A stretch of 49,520 nucleotides of DNA from Candidatus Rokuibacteriota bacterium (lineage in GTDB: Bacteria > Methylomirabilota > Methylomirabilia > Rokubacteriales > CSP1-6), in NCBI GenBank assembly GCA_016184365.1, contig JACPCW010000089.1:1-49520 (forward strand). Direction: 5' to 3'. Below the pieces are notes generated by a model that worked only from the letters and a program-made list of their open reading frames with translations, was not told the origin of the DNA and did not search any database. This document shows, piece by piece, positions 27,599-33,921 of the stretch (position 1 is the stretch's first letter; each line of letters begins with the position of its first letter). Made by a program: the position numbers and the translations under genes.

Positions 27599-28693
27599 AT
27601 GAAGGCCGCCGTCCTGTACAAGCCGAACACGCCGCTCGAAATCGTCGACCTCCAGCAGCAGGGTCCGCAGGCGGGCGAGGCGCGGGTGAAGGTCATGGCT
27701 GCCGGCGTCTGCCACAGCGACTGGCACATCATGAACGGCGACTGGACGCTGCCGTTGCCGATGGTCCTCGGGCACGAGGCGGCCGGCATCGTCGACGAGG
27801 TCGGCGCCGGCGTCACGCACGTGAAGCCGGGCGATCACGTGATCTTCTCGTTCCGCGCGCACTGTGGCCGCTGCTTCTACTGCTCGATCGGCCGGTCGAT
27901 TCTCTGCGAGGGGCACAAGTCCGTGCGCTGGGCGATGCTGGACGGCTCGACGCGTCTCAAGCGCGACGGGCAGGACGTGTTCCAGATGGCGCGCATCGGG
28001 ACGTTCTCCGAGCGCGTCGTCTGTCCGTCCGAAATGCTCGTGCCGATCCGCAAAGACATGCCGTGGCCGCAGGCGGCGCTGGTGGGCTGCTGCGTCCCGA
28101 CGGGCGTCGGCGCGGCGACGCGCGCGGCAAAGGTCGAGTCGGGCTCGTCGGTGCTCGTGATCGGCTGTGGCGGCGTCGGCCTGAACGTGGTGCAGGGCGC
28201 ACGACTCGCGGGCGCGGCGCGGATCATCGCGTGCGACCTCGTGGATCGAAAGCTCGAGTTCGCGACGGAGTTCGGCGCGACGCACACGGTCAACGCGAAG
28301 CGCGAGAACGTCGTCGACCGCGCGCGCGAGCTGACCGGCGGCCGCGGCGTCGACTACGCCTTCGACGCGATCGGCGGCGAGGCGACGACGCTGCAGATCG
28401 TGGACGCGATCCGCAACGGTGGCACGGCGGTCATCGTCGGCATGGCGGCGATGGCGGTGCGCGCGCCGATCACGCCGTACACGATGGCGCTGCAGGAGAA
28501 GACGCTGAAGGGCACGCTGTACGGCACCGTGCAGCCGAACGTGGACTTCCCGTGGCTGGTCGATCTGTACATGGACGGCCGCCTGAAGCTCGATCAGCTG
28601 GTGAGCCGGACGTACGAGCTCGAGGAGATCAACGACGGGTTCGCGCGCATGCTGTCGGGCGAGGTCGCGCGCGGCGTCGTCGTGTTCAGCTGA
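27599..28693 (+). CDS. Zinc-dependent alcohol dehydrogenase (formaldehyde/class III-like)
   Basis: This 364-residue MDR enzyme has the catalytic zinc Cys in GVCHSDWHIMNGDW, LGHEAAGIVDEVG, the structural-zinc lobe CGRCFYCSIGRSILC and the NAD loop IGCGGVGLNVVQGA. The long loop after the zinc lobe and CVPTGVGAATRAA resemble class III or Rxyl-type dehydrogenases. The ATG at 27599 has an ideal AAGGAGG ribosome-binding site. It is the last ordinary host-type gene before the cassette region. Confidence 0.92.
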   Translation: MKAAVLYKPNTPLEIVDLQQQGPQAGEARVKVMAAGVCHSDWHIMNGDWTLPLPMVLGHEAAGIVDEVGAGVTHVKPGDHVIFSFRAHCGRCFYCSIGRSILCEGHKSVRWAMLDGSTRLKRDGQDVFQMARIGTFSERVVCPSEMLVPIRKDMPWPQAALVGCCVPTGVGAATRAAKVESGSSVLVIGCGGVGLNVVQGARLAGAARIIACDLVDRKLEFATEFGATHTVNAKRENVVDRARELTGGRGVDYAFDAIGGEATTLQIVDAIRNGGTAVIVGMAAMAVRAPITPYTMALQEKTLKGTLYGTVQPNVDFPWLVDLYMDGRLKLDQLVSRTYELEEINDGFARMLSGEVARGVVVFS

Positions 28694-28747
28694 CCGGCAC
28701 GCCGCGCCGGGCGCACGCTCGAGGCGGCGATATACCGCTGGCGCCCG

Positions 28748-28870
28748 CGGGATATCACCGCGCGGGCACGGGTGCGGTTCGTCGTAACGTCGCGTGAAGT
28801 CAAGAATCGAATCCCGACGCGGTGGGACGGTCGCGCGCCGGGATATACAGACCTGCGTATCGGGATATCC
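28748..28870. repeat. Three CGGGATAT repeats upstream of the cassette array
   Basis: CGGGATAT occurs at 28748, 28839 and 28861 in a 205-base gene-free stretch; a similar GCGATATA lies at 28728. The first copy sits in the loop of a 7-bp hairpin (GCCCGCG / CGCGGGC, 28743-28767) and the last overlaps a 7-bp inverted repeat TATCCAG-TT-CTGGATA. The spacing suggests an operator or the remains of an array attachment region. No integrase or other gene is seen here. Confidence 0.45.
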
Positions 28871-28888
28871 AGTTCTGGATAATCAGAG

Positions 28889-29285
28889 TTAGAAAGCTAT
28901 GGCGATCCGGAAGAAGATCAAGGACGGTCAGAAGGTCGCAGTCAACTTCACACCGCGCGAGCGGCTCCTGGTTCTGGACCAAACGTTTGCCGGACCCGAT
29001 CTGACTGTGAGGCTCCGTCGAGCGGCGCTCGTCGGCGGCAGACACGTCGCTTGGTACACGCTGAGCGATCTCGACGAGTTGCTCGGTTTTATCGCGGCCG
29101 AAGCAAATCACTCGACGGATAAGAAGGTTCGGAAGGGGCTCGACGCACTCTATGCCCGGCTGCGCAGGAAGATGGAGTCATACGATGACGGCCTATGGCA
29201 AGGGGCTTTCTAACTTCCGAATGCAGGCGACGGCGGTCACACTTGCGGCGGCGCAAACGGCGCGCCGCCGCGCCTGATCCGTACG
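28889..29285 (+). mobile_element. Integron-type gene cassette 1
   Basis: The cassette opens after the G of a GTTAGAA box (28888-28894) and closes at the G of the next GTT box (29285). Its attC R'' box TTCTAAC is a perfect complement of the opening GTTAGAA, as expected for a cassette excised as a circle. It holds one gene with its stop codon inside the R'' box. Confidence 0.75.
28899..29213 (+). CDS. Hypothetical protein, sole gene of cassette 1
   Basis: This 104-residue soluble protein begins MAIRKKIKDGQKVAVNFTPR, has a middle block LLVLDQTFAGPDLTVRLRRA, an acidic helix LSDLDELLGFIAAEANH and a basic segment DKKVRKGLDALYARLRRKME. No signal or membrane segment is seen. I do not recognise a characterised family. 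The codon third positions and overall G+C are clearly less extreme than in neighbours, consistent with acquisition. The ATG follows GAAAG by a few bases, only 10 bases inside the cassette boundary. The TAA stop forms part of the attC R'' box, a common cassette arrangement. Confidence 0.8.
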   Translation: MAIRKKIKDGQKVAVNFTPRERLLVLDQTFAGPDLTVRLRRAALVGGRHVAWYTLSDLDELLGFIAAEANHSTDKKVRKGLDALYARLRRKMESYDDGLWQGAF

Positions 29286-29291
29286 TTCGCC
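29208..29291 (+). repeat. attC-like recombination site A
   Basis: R'' TTCTAAC (29208-29214) is followed by L'' CCGAAT-G-CAGGCG. L' CGCCTGATCCG (29271-29281) precedes R' GTTCGCC (29285-29291). CAGGCG pairs with CGCCTG, and the G at 29223 remains unpaired, matching the extrahelical base typical of attC. A variable G/C-rich centre lies between. The 84-base length is within the usual attC range. R'' and R' of the same site do not match each other, as expected when cassettes differ. Confidence 0.75.
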
Positions 29292-29395
29292 GAATACGGC
29301 CGCGGCCGACCTCGTCGCTGGCCCGACGGTCGACGGCCAGAGGCTCGGCACCGCCGACAGACAGCGCGGCGTAGAATCAGCCAGGAGGACCGCTG

Positions 29396-29593
29396 ATGAA
29401 GTACAAAATCGCTCTGCGCGAGACCGATGAGGGGTTCAGCGTGTCGGTGCCCGGGCTGCCGGGTTGCTGGTCCCAAGGTGCCACCGAGAGCGAAGCACTT
29501 CAGAACATCCAGGAAGCGATTCAGGAGTACCTCGCTGCCCGCGATGAGTTGCTCGAGGGCACCGTCGTCCGTGAGGTCGAGGTCGCTTCGTAG
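29396..29593 (+). CDS. hicB: HicB-type antitoxin (short form)
   Basis: This 65-residue protein has the partial RNase-H-like HicB fold: KYKIALRETDEGFSVSVPGL then PGCWSQGATESEALQNIQEA. It neutralises HicA, an mRNA-cleaving toxin. It stops after the core and lacks the C-terminal helix-turn-helix or ribbon-helix-helix of longer HicB proteins, so direct promoter binding is uncertain. The ATG at 29396 follows AGGAGG. Here antitoxin precedes toxin, the reverse of the second module. The toxin gene starts 3 bases after its stop. Confidence 0.9.
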   Translation: MKYKIALRETDEGFSVSVPGLPGCWSQGATESEALQNIQEAIQEYLAARDELLEGTVVREVEVAS

Positions 29594-29596
29594 AAC

Positions 29597-29809
29597 GTGC
29601 CGCGAATTCCCGGAATCAACCATCAGGACGCTGTGCGCGCCCTCCAGAAAACCGGCTTCCGCATCGCCCGTCACGGGAAGCACATCGTCATGACCGACGG
29701 TGTTCGCATCATCACCATTCCTCGGCACAATCCGGTGAACGCCTTCACGATGGGAGGCATCGTCCGAGATGCGGGACTCACCGAAGACGAGTTTCGAGCG
29801 CTGCTGTGA
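29597..29809 (+). CDS. hicA: HicA-type mRNA interferase toxin
   Basis: This 70-residue double-stranded-RNA-binding-like toxin starts at GTG 29597 (PRIPGINHQDAVRALQKTGF). The catalytic-loop His29 is in RHGKHIVM, and the distal strand reads TIPRHNPVNAFTMGGIVRDA, typical of the longer HicA branch. It cleaves translated mRNA when free of HicB. The stop at 29807-29809 lies 6 bases before the R'' box of attC site B. It is plus strand like all cassette genes here. Confidence 0.9.
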   Translation: MPRIPGINHQDAVRALQKTGFRIARHGKHIVMTDGVRIITIPRHNPVNAFTMGGIVRDAGLTEDEFRALL

Positions 29810-29815
29810 TCCATC

Positions 29816-29885
29816 GTCGAACTTCCGGATGCAGCCGACCGCGGCTCGCTGCGCTCGCGGCGGCGGCTGATCCGGCGCGTTACAC
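29816..29885 (+). repeat. attC-like recombination site B (best of the three)
   Basis: R'' GTCGAAC (29816-29822), L'' CCGGAT-G-CAGCCG, L' CGGCTGATCCGG (29864-29875) and R' GTTACAC (29879-29885). The two L arms pair over 12 bases with a single unpaired G at 29831, the strand-selecting extrahelical base seen in true attC sites. The centre is a variable G/C-rich hairpin. Length is 70 bases. Confidence 0.82.
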
Positions 29886-29920
29886 GGCCAATACGTCATT
29901 GAAAACGGAGTCGCGCACAC

Positions 29921-30115
29921 TTGAAGGTCGGTGAGCTGATTCGGCTGCTTGAGGACGACGGATGGAGGCTGGCGCGAACGCGGGGGAGCCATCGACAATA
30001 CAAGCACGCGAGCAAGCCGGGAACGGTAACGGTTGCCGGAAAGCCAAGTCTCGACGTTCCGCCCGGCACCTTGAGCGCGATCTTCAGACAGGCCGGCCTG
30101 AAGAGGGAGAAATGA
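29921..30115 (+). CDS. hicA: HicA-type mRNA interferase toxin (second module)
   Basis: This 64-residue HicA is of the common short branch: KVGELIRLLEDDGWRLAR, catalytic His24 in TRGSHRQYKH, then TVTVAGKPSLDVPPGTL and AIFRQAGLK. The start is TTG at 29921, giving the standard MKV opening; GGAG lies about 11 bases upstream. The TGA overlaps the antitoxin start (ATGA at 30112), which ties their synthesis. It is distinct in sequence from the toxin of cassette 2, so the two modules are not duplicates. Confidence 0.92.
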   Translation: MKVGELIRLLEDDGWRLARTRGSHRQYKHASKPGTVTVAGKPSLDVPPGTLSAIFRQAGLKREK

Positions 30116-30342
30116 CGATGGGGAAACTGCGGTACATGGTGGTCGTCGAACGCGGCGAGACCAGTTGGGGCGCGCACGTTCCCGATCTGCCGGGGTGCGT
30201 GGCCGTCGGCGAGAGCCGATCGGAAGTTCTCGAGTTGATCCGCCAAGCGATCGAGTTTCATATCGACGGCCTGAAGCAGGATGGTTTGCCTGTACCAACG
30301 CCGAGTTCCGAGGGGGATTTCGTCGAGATCGGAGCCGCGTAA
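30112..30342 (+). CDS. hicB: HicB-type antitoxin (second module)
   Basis: This 76-residue HicB core has YMVVVERGETSWGAHVPDLP then GCVAVGESRSEVLELIRQAI and ends PTPSSEGDFVEIGAA, the usual end of compact HicB proteins without a DNA-binding domain. The start at 30112 overlaps the toxin stop; the ATG at 30118 is an alternative with better spacing from AGAGGGAGA. The TAA stop is part of the R'' box GCGTAAC, as in cassette 1. Confidence 0.92.
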   Translation: MTMGKLRYMVVVERGETSWGAHVPDLPGCVAVGESRSEVLELIRQAIEFHIDGLKQDGLPVPTPSSEGDFVEIGAA

Positions 30343-30393
30343 CGAATTAAGGCTTTTTGCCGCGCGAAGCCGCGGCAAAAGGCGGTGTTGAAC
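30337..30393 (+). repeat. attC-like site C (short, partly degenerate)
   Basis: R'' GCGTAAC and R' GTTGAAC (an exact GTTRRRY match) enclose a perfect 10-bp stem TTTTGCCGCG / CGCGGCAAAA with a six-base loop. Total length is 57 bases, about the minimum reported for attC. The L boxes are not clearly paired beyond the stem, so this end is less certain than site B. The A/T-flanked stem could also act as a terminator on either strand. Confidence 0.55.
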
Positions 30394-30632
30394 TCGATCC
30401 GCCTTCGGCGACACGCGCTTGGAGATTCAACGGCGTTTCGGGATCGACAGGAAGAGATGGCGAGCGGCGCATGCGACCCGCGCGGACGCGAGCGACGGTG
30501 GAGCTCGGCCCGGCGGGGCGCGGCGGGGAGGGATTACGGACGGCGTTTCGTCGGCTCGACGGACGACGCGTGACGCGCTCGCGGAGAAGAGCCACGGTGG
30601 GGAGACAATTCGTCGGCGGCGCGACACGGCGC
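30394..30632. other. Gene-free flank, probable terminal part of the IS91-like element
   Basis: No convincing gene. The stretch lies downstream of the minus-strand transposase stop, where IS91 elements carry their replication-origin end. The four bases GAAC at 30390-30393, a tetranucleotide used as IS91-family target, fall in the R' box next to this segment. The exact element end cannot be drawn without comparison. Confidence 0.4.
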
Positions 30633-31406
30633 TCACGGTGAACGGCCGCCAGGTGGCAGCGTCTCGATGACGTGCAGCACTCCGATCCCGCAGGCGGAGC
30701 AGCGCGGGGAATGTTCCGGCGCGGGAACGGGCGCCGGGGCGATCGACCTCGGGGCTGGCGGCGGCGGGCTGGCCGAGGCGGCGAGCAGTTGCTCCCGGGC
30801 ATCGGCGAGGAGGTCGCGACGCGACGGACTGAACAGGCCGTAGTGGCGCACCTTGGAGAATCCCTGCGGCAAGACGTGCTGCAGAAAGCGTCCCAGGAAC
30901 GCCACCGCGTCGAGGGTGCACCGCCGCATGGTGCCGGTCCGGCCGTCGCGGTACCGGAACGTCACCTGGCCGTCCTCGAACCGTTCCAGTCGGCTGTTCA
31001 CGAGCGCAATGCGGAAGACGTAGCGCGCGAGATAGTCGAGAACCTTCTCGCCGGTCCCGGCGTGCTGGACGTGGACGACCCACTCGTGGCGCCAGACGGC
31101 GAGCGGTACCTGATCGAACAGCCCCGCCTTTCGGAGACCGGCCCGAACCTTGGCGCGGAAGAGCCGCGACAACACCCGCCCGGGGACGAGGAACGCCGCA
31201 CGTTTGGACGGCACCCAGCGCCGGTCGGTCCCGCGCAGCCCGCCGGCGGTGACGAGCATGTGCACGTGGGGATGGTAGAGCAGCGCGCGGGTCCAGGTGT
31301 GGAGCACGGCGAGCACCCCGGGACGCGCCCCGAGATAGCGCGGGTCGGCGGTCAGCTTGAGGAGCGCGGCGGCGGCGGCCGTCATGAGCAGGCCGTAACA
31401 CCTCAC
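30633..31406 (-). pseudogene. IS91-family rolling-circle transposase, N-terminally truncated
   Basis: These 257 residues match the central and C-terminal part of IS91/IS801 transposases: LGARPGVLAVLHTWTRALLY, the HPHVHMLV motif, RALSRLFR-like VLSRLFRAKVRAGL and a catalytic region VLDYLARYVFRIALVNSRLE followed by FRYRDGRTG. The typical N-terminal zinc-binding domain (about 120 residues) and the start are missing; upstream sequence to 31482 shows no trace. It ends with a Cys pair CSACGIG. The element is therefore probably immobile unless supplied in trans. The N-terminal fragment at 1-96 is a related but separate piece. Confidence 0.82.
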
Positions 31407-31482
31407 GCGAAAATCGCGACGGGATACCGGATGCCGTGTGACGACACGGCCGCGGCGTGCCGCCGCGCCACCTGGCCTCGCG

Positions 31483-32679
31483 TTACACCACGCCGTCGAC
31501 GCGCAGCGCCGCGATCTCCGCCTCCGACATCCCGAGCACCGACGTCAGGATCTCGTCCGTATGCTTTCCGAGATTCGGTCCCGCGTGCGACACGCGCCCC
31601 GGCGTCAGTGACAGACGCGGCACCACGCCCGGCTGCGGCAGCGTGCCGAGTCCGTCCGCCGGCACGTCGATGATCATCTCCCGCTCGCGATAGTGCGGAT
31701 CCGCGAAGATGTCCGCCATCGACATGATCGGCGAGTAGGGGATGTCGTGGGACTGCAGCGCCTTGACCGCGTCGTCGAACGGGCGCGCCGCGAACCAGCC
31801 GCGCATCGTATCGATCAGGCTCGGGATGTTCCTCGATCGCTCTTCGTAGGTGGCGAATCGCGGGTCCCGCGGCAGGTCCGGCTCGCCGATCATCGTGCAC
31901 ACGCGCTCGAACAGATGTTGCGCCGGCGCGGTGAACACGATCCAGCGGCCATCCTCCGTCTCGAAGGCGCCGCCGGGCCATCCCGAGTGCTGGATCGCGC
32001 CGCGCTCGCGCACGACGCCCTGGCGGCCGTAGAGCGTCGTCGTGAATTCCAGAATGCGGAACGCGGATTCGTACAGCGCGGCGTCGATCCACTGGCCCTC
32101 GCCCGTCGCGTCGCGATGGCGCAGCGCCGCCATGACGCCGAACGCCGTGAAGAGGCCCGTCAGGTAATCGGGATAGACGGGCGTTGGCCGCGCGGGCGGT
32201 CGATCGGTGTGGCCGTTCAGGTACCACGAGCCGCCGAACGCCGACGCGATCGCCGCGAAGCCCGGCCCCTGGCGCAGCGGGCCGGTCTGGCCGAACGCCG
32301 TCACGCGCGCCATCACGAGGCGCGGATTCAGCCGGTGCAGCTCCTCCCACCCGAGACCCCAGCGCTCCAGCACGCCGGGACGGAAGTTCTCGAGCACCAC
32401 GTCGCAGAGCGGCACGAGCTTGCGCACGATCTCCTGGCCCTGCGGCGTTCGGAGATCCAGCGTCATCACGCGCTTGCCGCGGTTGTCGACGGCGTACCAG
32501 TAGGACCGATCGTCTTCGCCCGGGCCGAGGCGGCGCAGGTCATCGCCTTTGCCCGGCATCTCGGTCTTGATCACGTCGGCGCCGAACTCGGCCATCAGCG
32601 TGCCGCAGAACGGGCCGGCGACGATTTGCGCGAGCTCGAGCACGCGGATGCCGTCGAGCGGCCGGCGTCCCGCCGTCAT
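31483..32679 (-). CDS. CaiB/BaiF-type CoA transferase (second copy)
   Basis: This 398-residue class III CoA transferase has PLDGIRVLELAQIVAGPFCG, MAEFGADVIKTE, ENFRPGVLERWGLG and the catalytic Asp in PVYPDYLTG. The start at 32679 overlaps the TGA of the triple-Rid gene (ATGA); the longer open frame upstream is antisense noise. It is the last gene of a minus-strand run (antitoxin, Doc, LivH, Rid, CoA transferase). The substrate is unknown. Confidence 0.92.
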   Translation of the reverse strand: MTAGRRPLDGIRVLELAQIVAGPFCGTLMAEFGADVIKTEMPGKGDDLRRLGPGEDDRSYWYAVDNRGKRVMTLDLRTPQGQEIVRKLVPLCDVVLENFRPGVLERWGLGWEELHRLNPRLVMARVTAFGQTGPLRQGPGFAAIASAFGGSWYLNGHTDRPPARPTPVYPDYLTGLFTAFGVMAALRHRDATGEGQWIDAALYESAFRILEFTTTLYGRQGVVRERGAIQHSGWPGGAFETEDGRWIVFTAPAQHLFERVCTMIGEPDLPRDPRFATYEERSRNIPSLIDTMRGWFAARPFDDAVKALQSHDIPYSPIMSMADIFADPHYREREMIIDVPADGLGTLPQPGVVPRLSLTPGRVSHAGPNLGKHTDEILTSVLGMSEAEIAALRVDGVV

Positions 32680-33911
32680 GAGCGCGGCCGATCGAGCGCG
32701 TCGACGGGATCGGGCGCGATCCATTCGATCTTCGCGCCGGCGCCCTTGACCGCGGCGACTTCGACCTCGACGACGATCTCCGGTCGCGCGAGCGCCGCGA
32801 TCGTGCAGCCGAGCGACGCCGGACAGCTCTTCGCGAACCACGCCGGGCCTTCGCCGTGCGGGCGCCGCGCCGCGCCGCCGACGTTGAACGTCCGGCGACG
32901 GACGACGTCGTCCATCGACGCGCCGAGCTCGGCGAGCGACCAGCGAATCGTCTCGTGCGCGAGATCGGCCTGCGCGCCCCAGTCGCCGGGCGCCTGGATC
33001 TCGCCGGCGGCGCTGATCGACGTGCAGCCGCTCACCCAGATCCAGTCGCCGACCTGGACGGCGCGCGCGTAGCCGCGGGGCTTCTCGCGTTCGTGCTGCG
33101 TGTAGATGTCGCGGCGCGTGCGGCCGGCGCCGATGATCGCCTCGGCTTCGATCTCGATGAGCATCTCGGGGCGGACGAGCGCGGGAATGCCGAGCAGCGT
33201 CGACGCCGGCCGGACGTCGCCCAACGCTTCGACCCAGGCGCGCGTGTAGGGCTCGGTCGCGTTCCGGTCGGTGAGATACGTCTTCGTGTACACGATGTCT
33301 TCGCGCGTGCCGCCGGCCTCCTGCAGCGCGCGAAAGATCGTGTCGAGCGTGGCGCGCGTCTGGCGGTACATGTCGCCGACGCCATCCACGCTGCCCTGCG
33401 CGTTCAGCGCCGTCGTGCCCGAGATGAAGACCCGATCGCCGACGCGCACCGCGCGGGAATAGGCGTACTCGTGTTCGATGGCGCGCCCCGACGAGATGCG
33501 CCGGGCCGTCGTCGCCGCGCCGTCGACGGCGTCGAGCTCGATCTCGATGAGCTGCTCGGGCCGCGACAGCGCGTTCACTTCCACGAGCGTGGCCGCCGGG
33601 CGCGTGTCGCGGAAGTATTTCGCGACGGCGCGGGCCCCCGCGTCGCCGAGCGCGATGTCGGTGACGTACATCCGGTTGCGGACCACGTCCTTGAAGCTGC
33701 TGCCGGCCTTGCCCATGCTCGCGGCCGCGATCGTCATGATCGCGTCGACCTGCGCGACGACGTCGCCCACGCCGCGCACGTGGCCGTCGCGGTCGATGGC
33801 CGTCGTCCCGGATTGCAGGACGGTATCGTCCACACGCGCGGCGCGTGCATAGTGCGCGACCTGCTCGAGCTGCCGGCCGGAGGCGACGTTGACCCGACGA
33901 TGCGTTGCCAT
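32676..33911 (-). CDS. Protein with three tandem Rid (YjgF/UK114) domains
   Basis: This 411-residue protein is made of three Rid units at roughly 1-135, 138-265 and 268-411. Each has the sequence style GD-VFISGTTALN, then RP(A/S)-TL near the active site, and (L/V)(I/V)E(I/V)E at the end. The Arg that binds the substrate carboxylate in RidA (within PARSCVEV) is replaced by Ala in unit 1 (PAATLVEV) and Ser in units 2 and 3 (PASTLLGI, PASLGCTI), so imine deamination of the RidA kind is not expected. Rid proteins are normally about 130 residues and form trimers; a fused chain could mimic the trimer. The ATG at 33911 has AAAGGAG. Confidence 0.85.
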   Translation of the reverse strand: MATHRRVNVASGRQLEQVAHYARAARVDDTVLQSGTTAIDRDGHVRGVGDVVAQVDAIMTIAAASMGKAGSSFKDVVRNRMYVTDIALGDAGARAVAKYFRDTRPAATLVEVNALSRPEQLIEIELDAVDGAATTARRISSGRAIEHEYAYSRAVRVGDRVFISGTTALNAQGSVDGVGDMYRQTRATLDTIFRALQEAGGTREDIVYTKTYLTDRNATEPYTRAWVEALGDVRPASTLLGIPALVRPEMLIEIEAEAIIGAGRTRRDIYTQHEREKPRGYARAVQVGDWIWVSGCTSISAAGEIQAPGDWGAQADLAHETIRWSLAELGASMDDVVRRRTFNVGGAARRPHGEGPAWFAKSCPASLGCTIAALARPEIVVEVEVAAVKGAGAKIEWIAPDPVDALDRPRS

Positions 33912-33921
33912 GGACGCTCCT

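Larger units (their letters stand above)
29286..29879 (+). mobile_element. Integron-type gene cassette 2 (hicBA)
   Basis: The cassette starts with TTCGCC of the GTTCGCC box and ends at the G of GTTACAC. Its own R'' box GTCGAAC complements the opening box at six of seven positions. It carries the antitoxin-toxin pair plus about 110 bases of G/C-rich leader containing no recognisable gene. Confidence 0.75.
29880..30387 (+). mobile_element. Integron-type gene cassette 3 (hicAB)
   Basis: It opens with TTACAC of the GTTACAC box and ends at the G of GTTGAAC. Its R'' box GCGTAAC complements the opening box at six of seven positions. It contains a toxin-antitoxin pair in the opposite gene order from cassette 2. 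Confidence 0.7.

Noticed and set aside
28780..28894. A full attC site preceding cassette 1
   Set aside because: A TAAC at 28785 and the GTTAGAA at 28888 give a suitable length, but no complementary L arms are present between them.
30351..30380. Simple rho-independent terminator after hicB
   Set aside because: The stem is perfect, but it is enclosed by R'' and R' boxes that match cassette logic, so I list it as the centre of attC site C and note termination only as a secondary possibility.
28743..30393. CRISPR array
   Set aside because: Repeats are too few, irregularly spaced and interrupted by genes; no cas genes are present.
21680..32679. Recent duplication of the CoA transferase gene
   Set aside because: The two proteins share the family plan but differ throughout, and their neighbours are unrelated.
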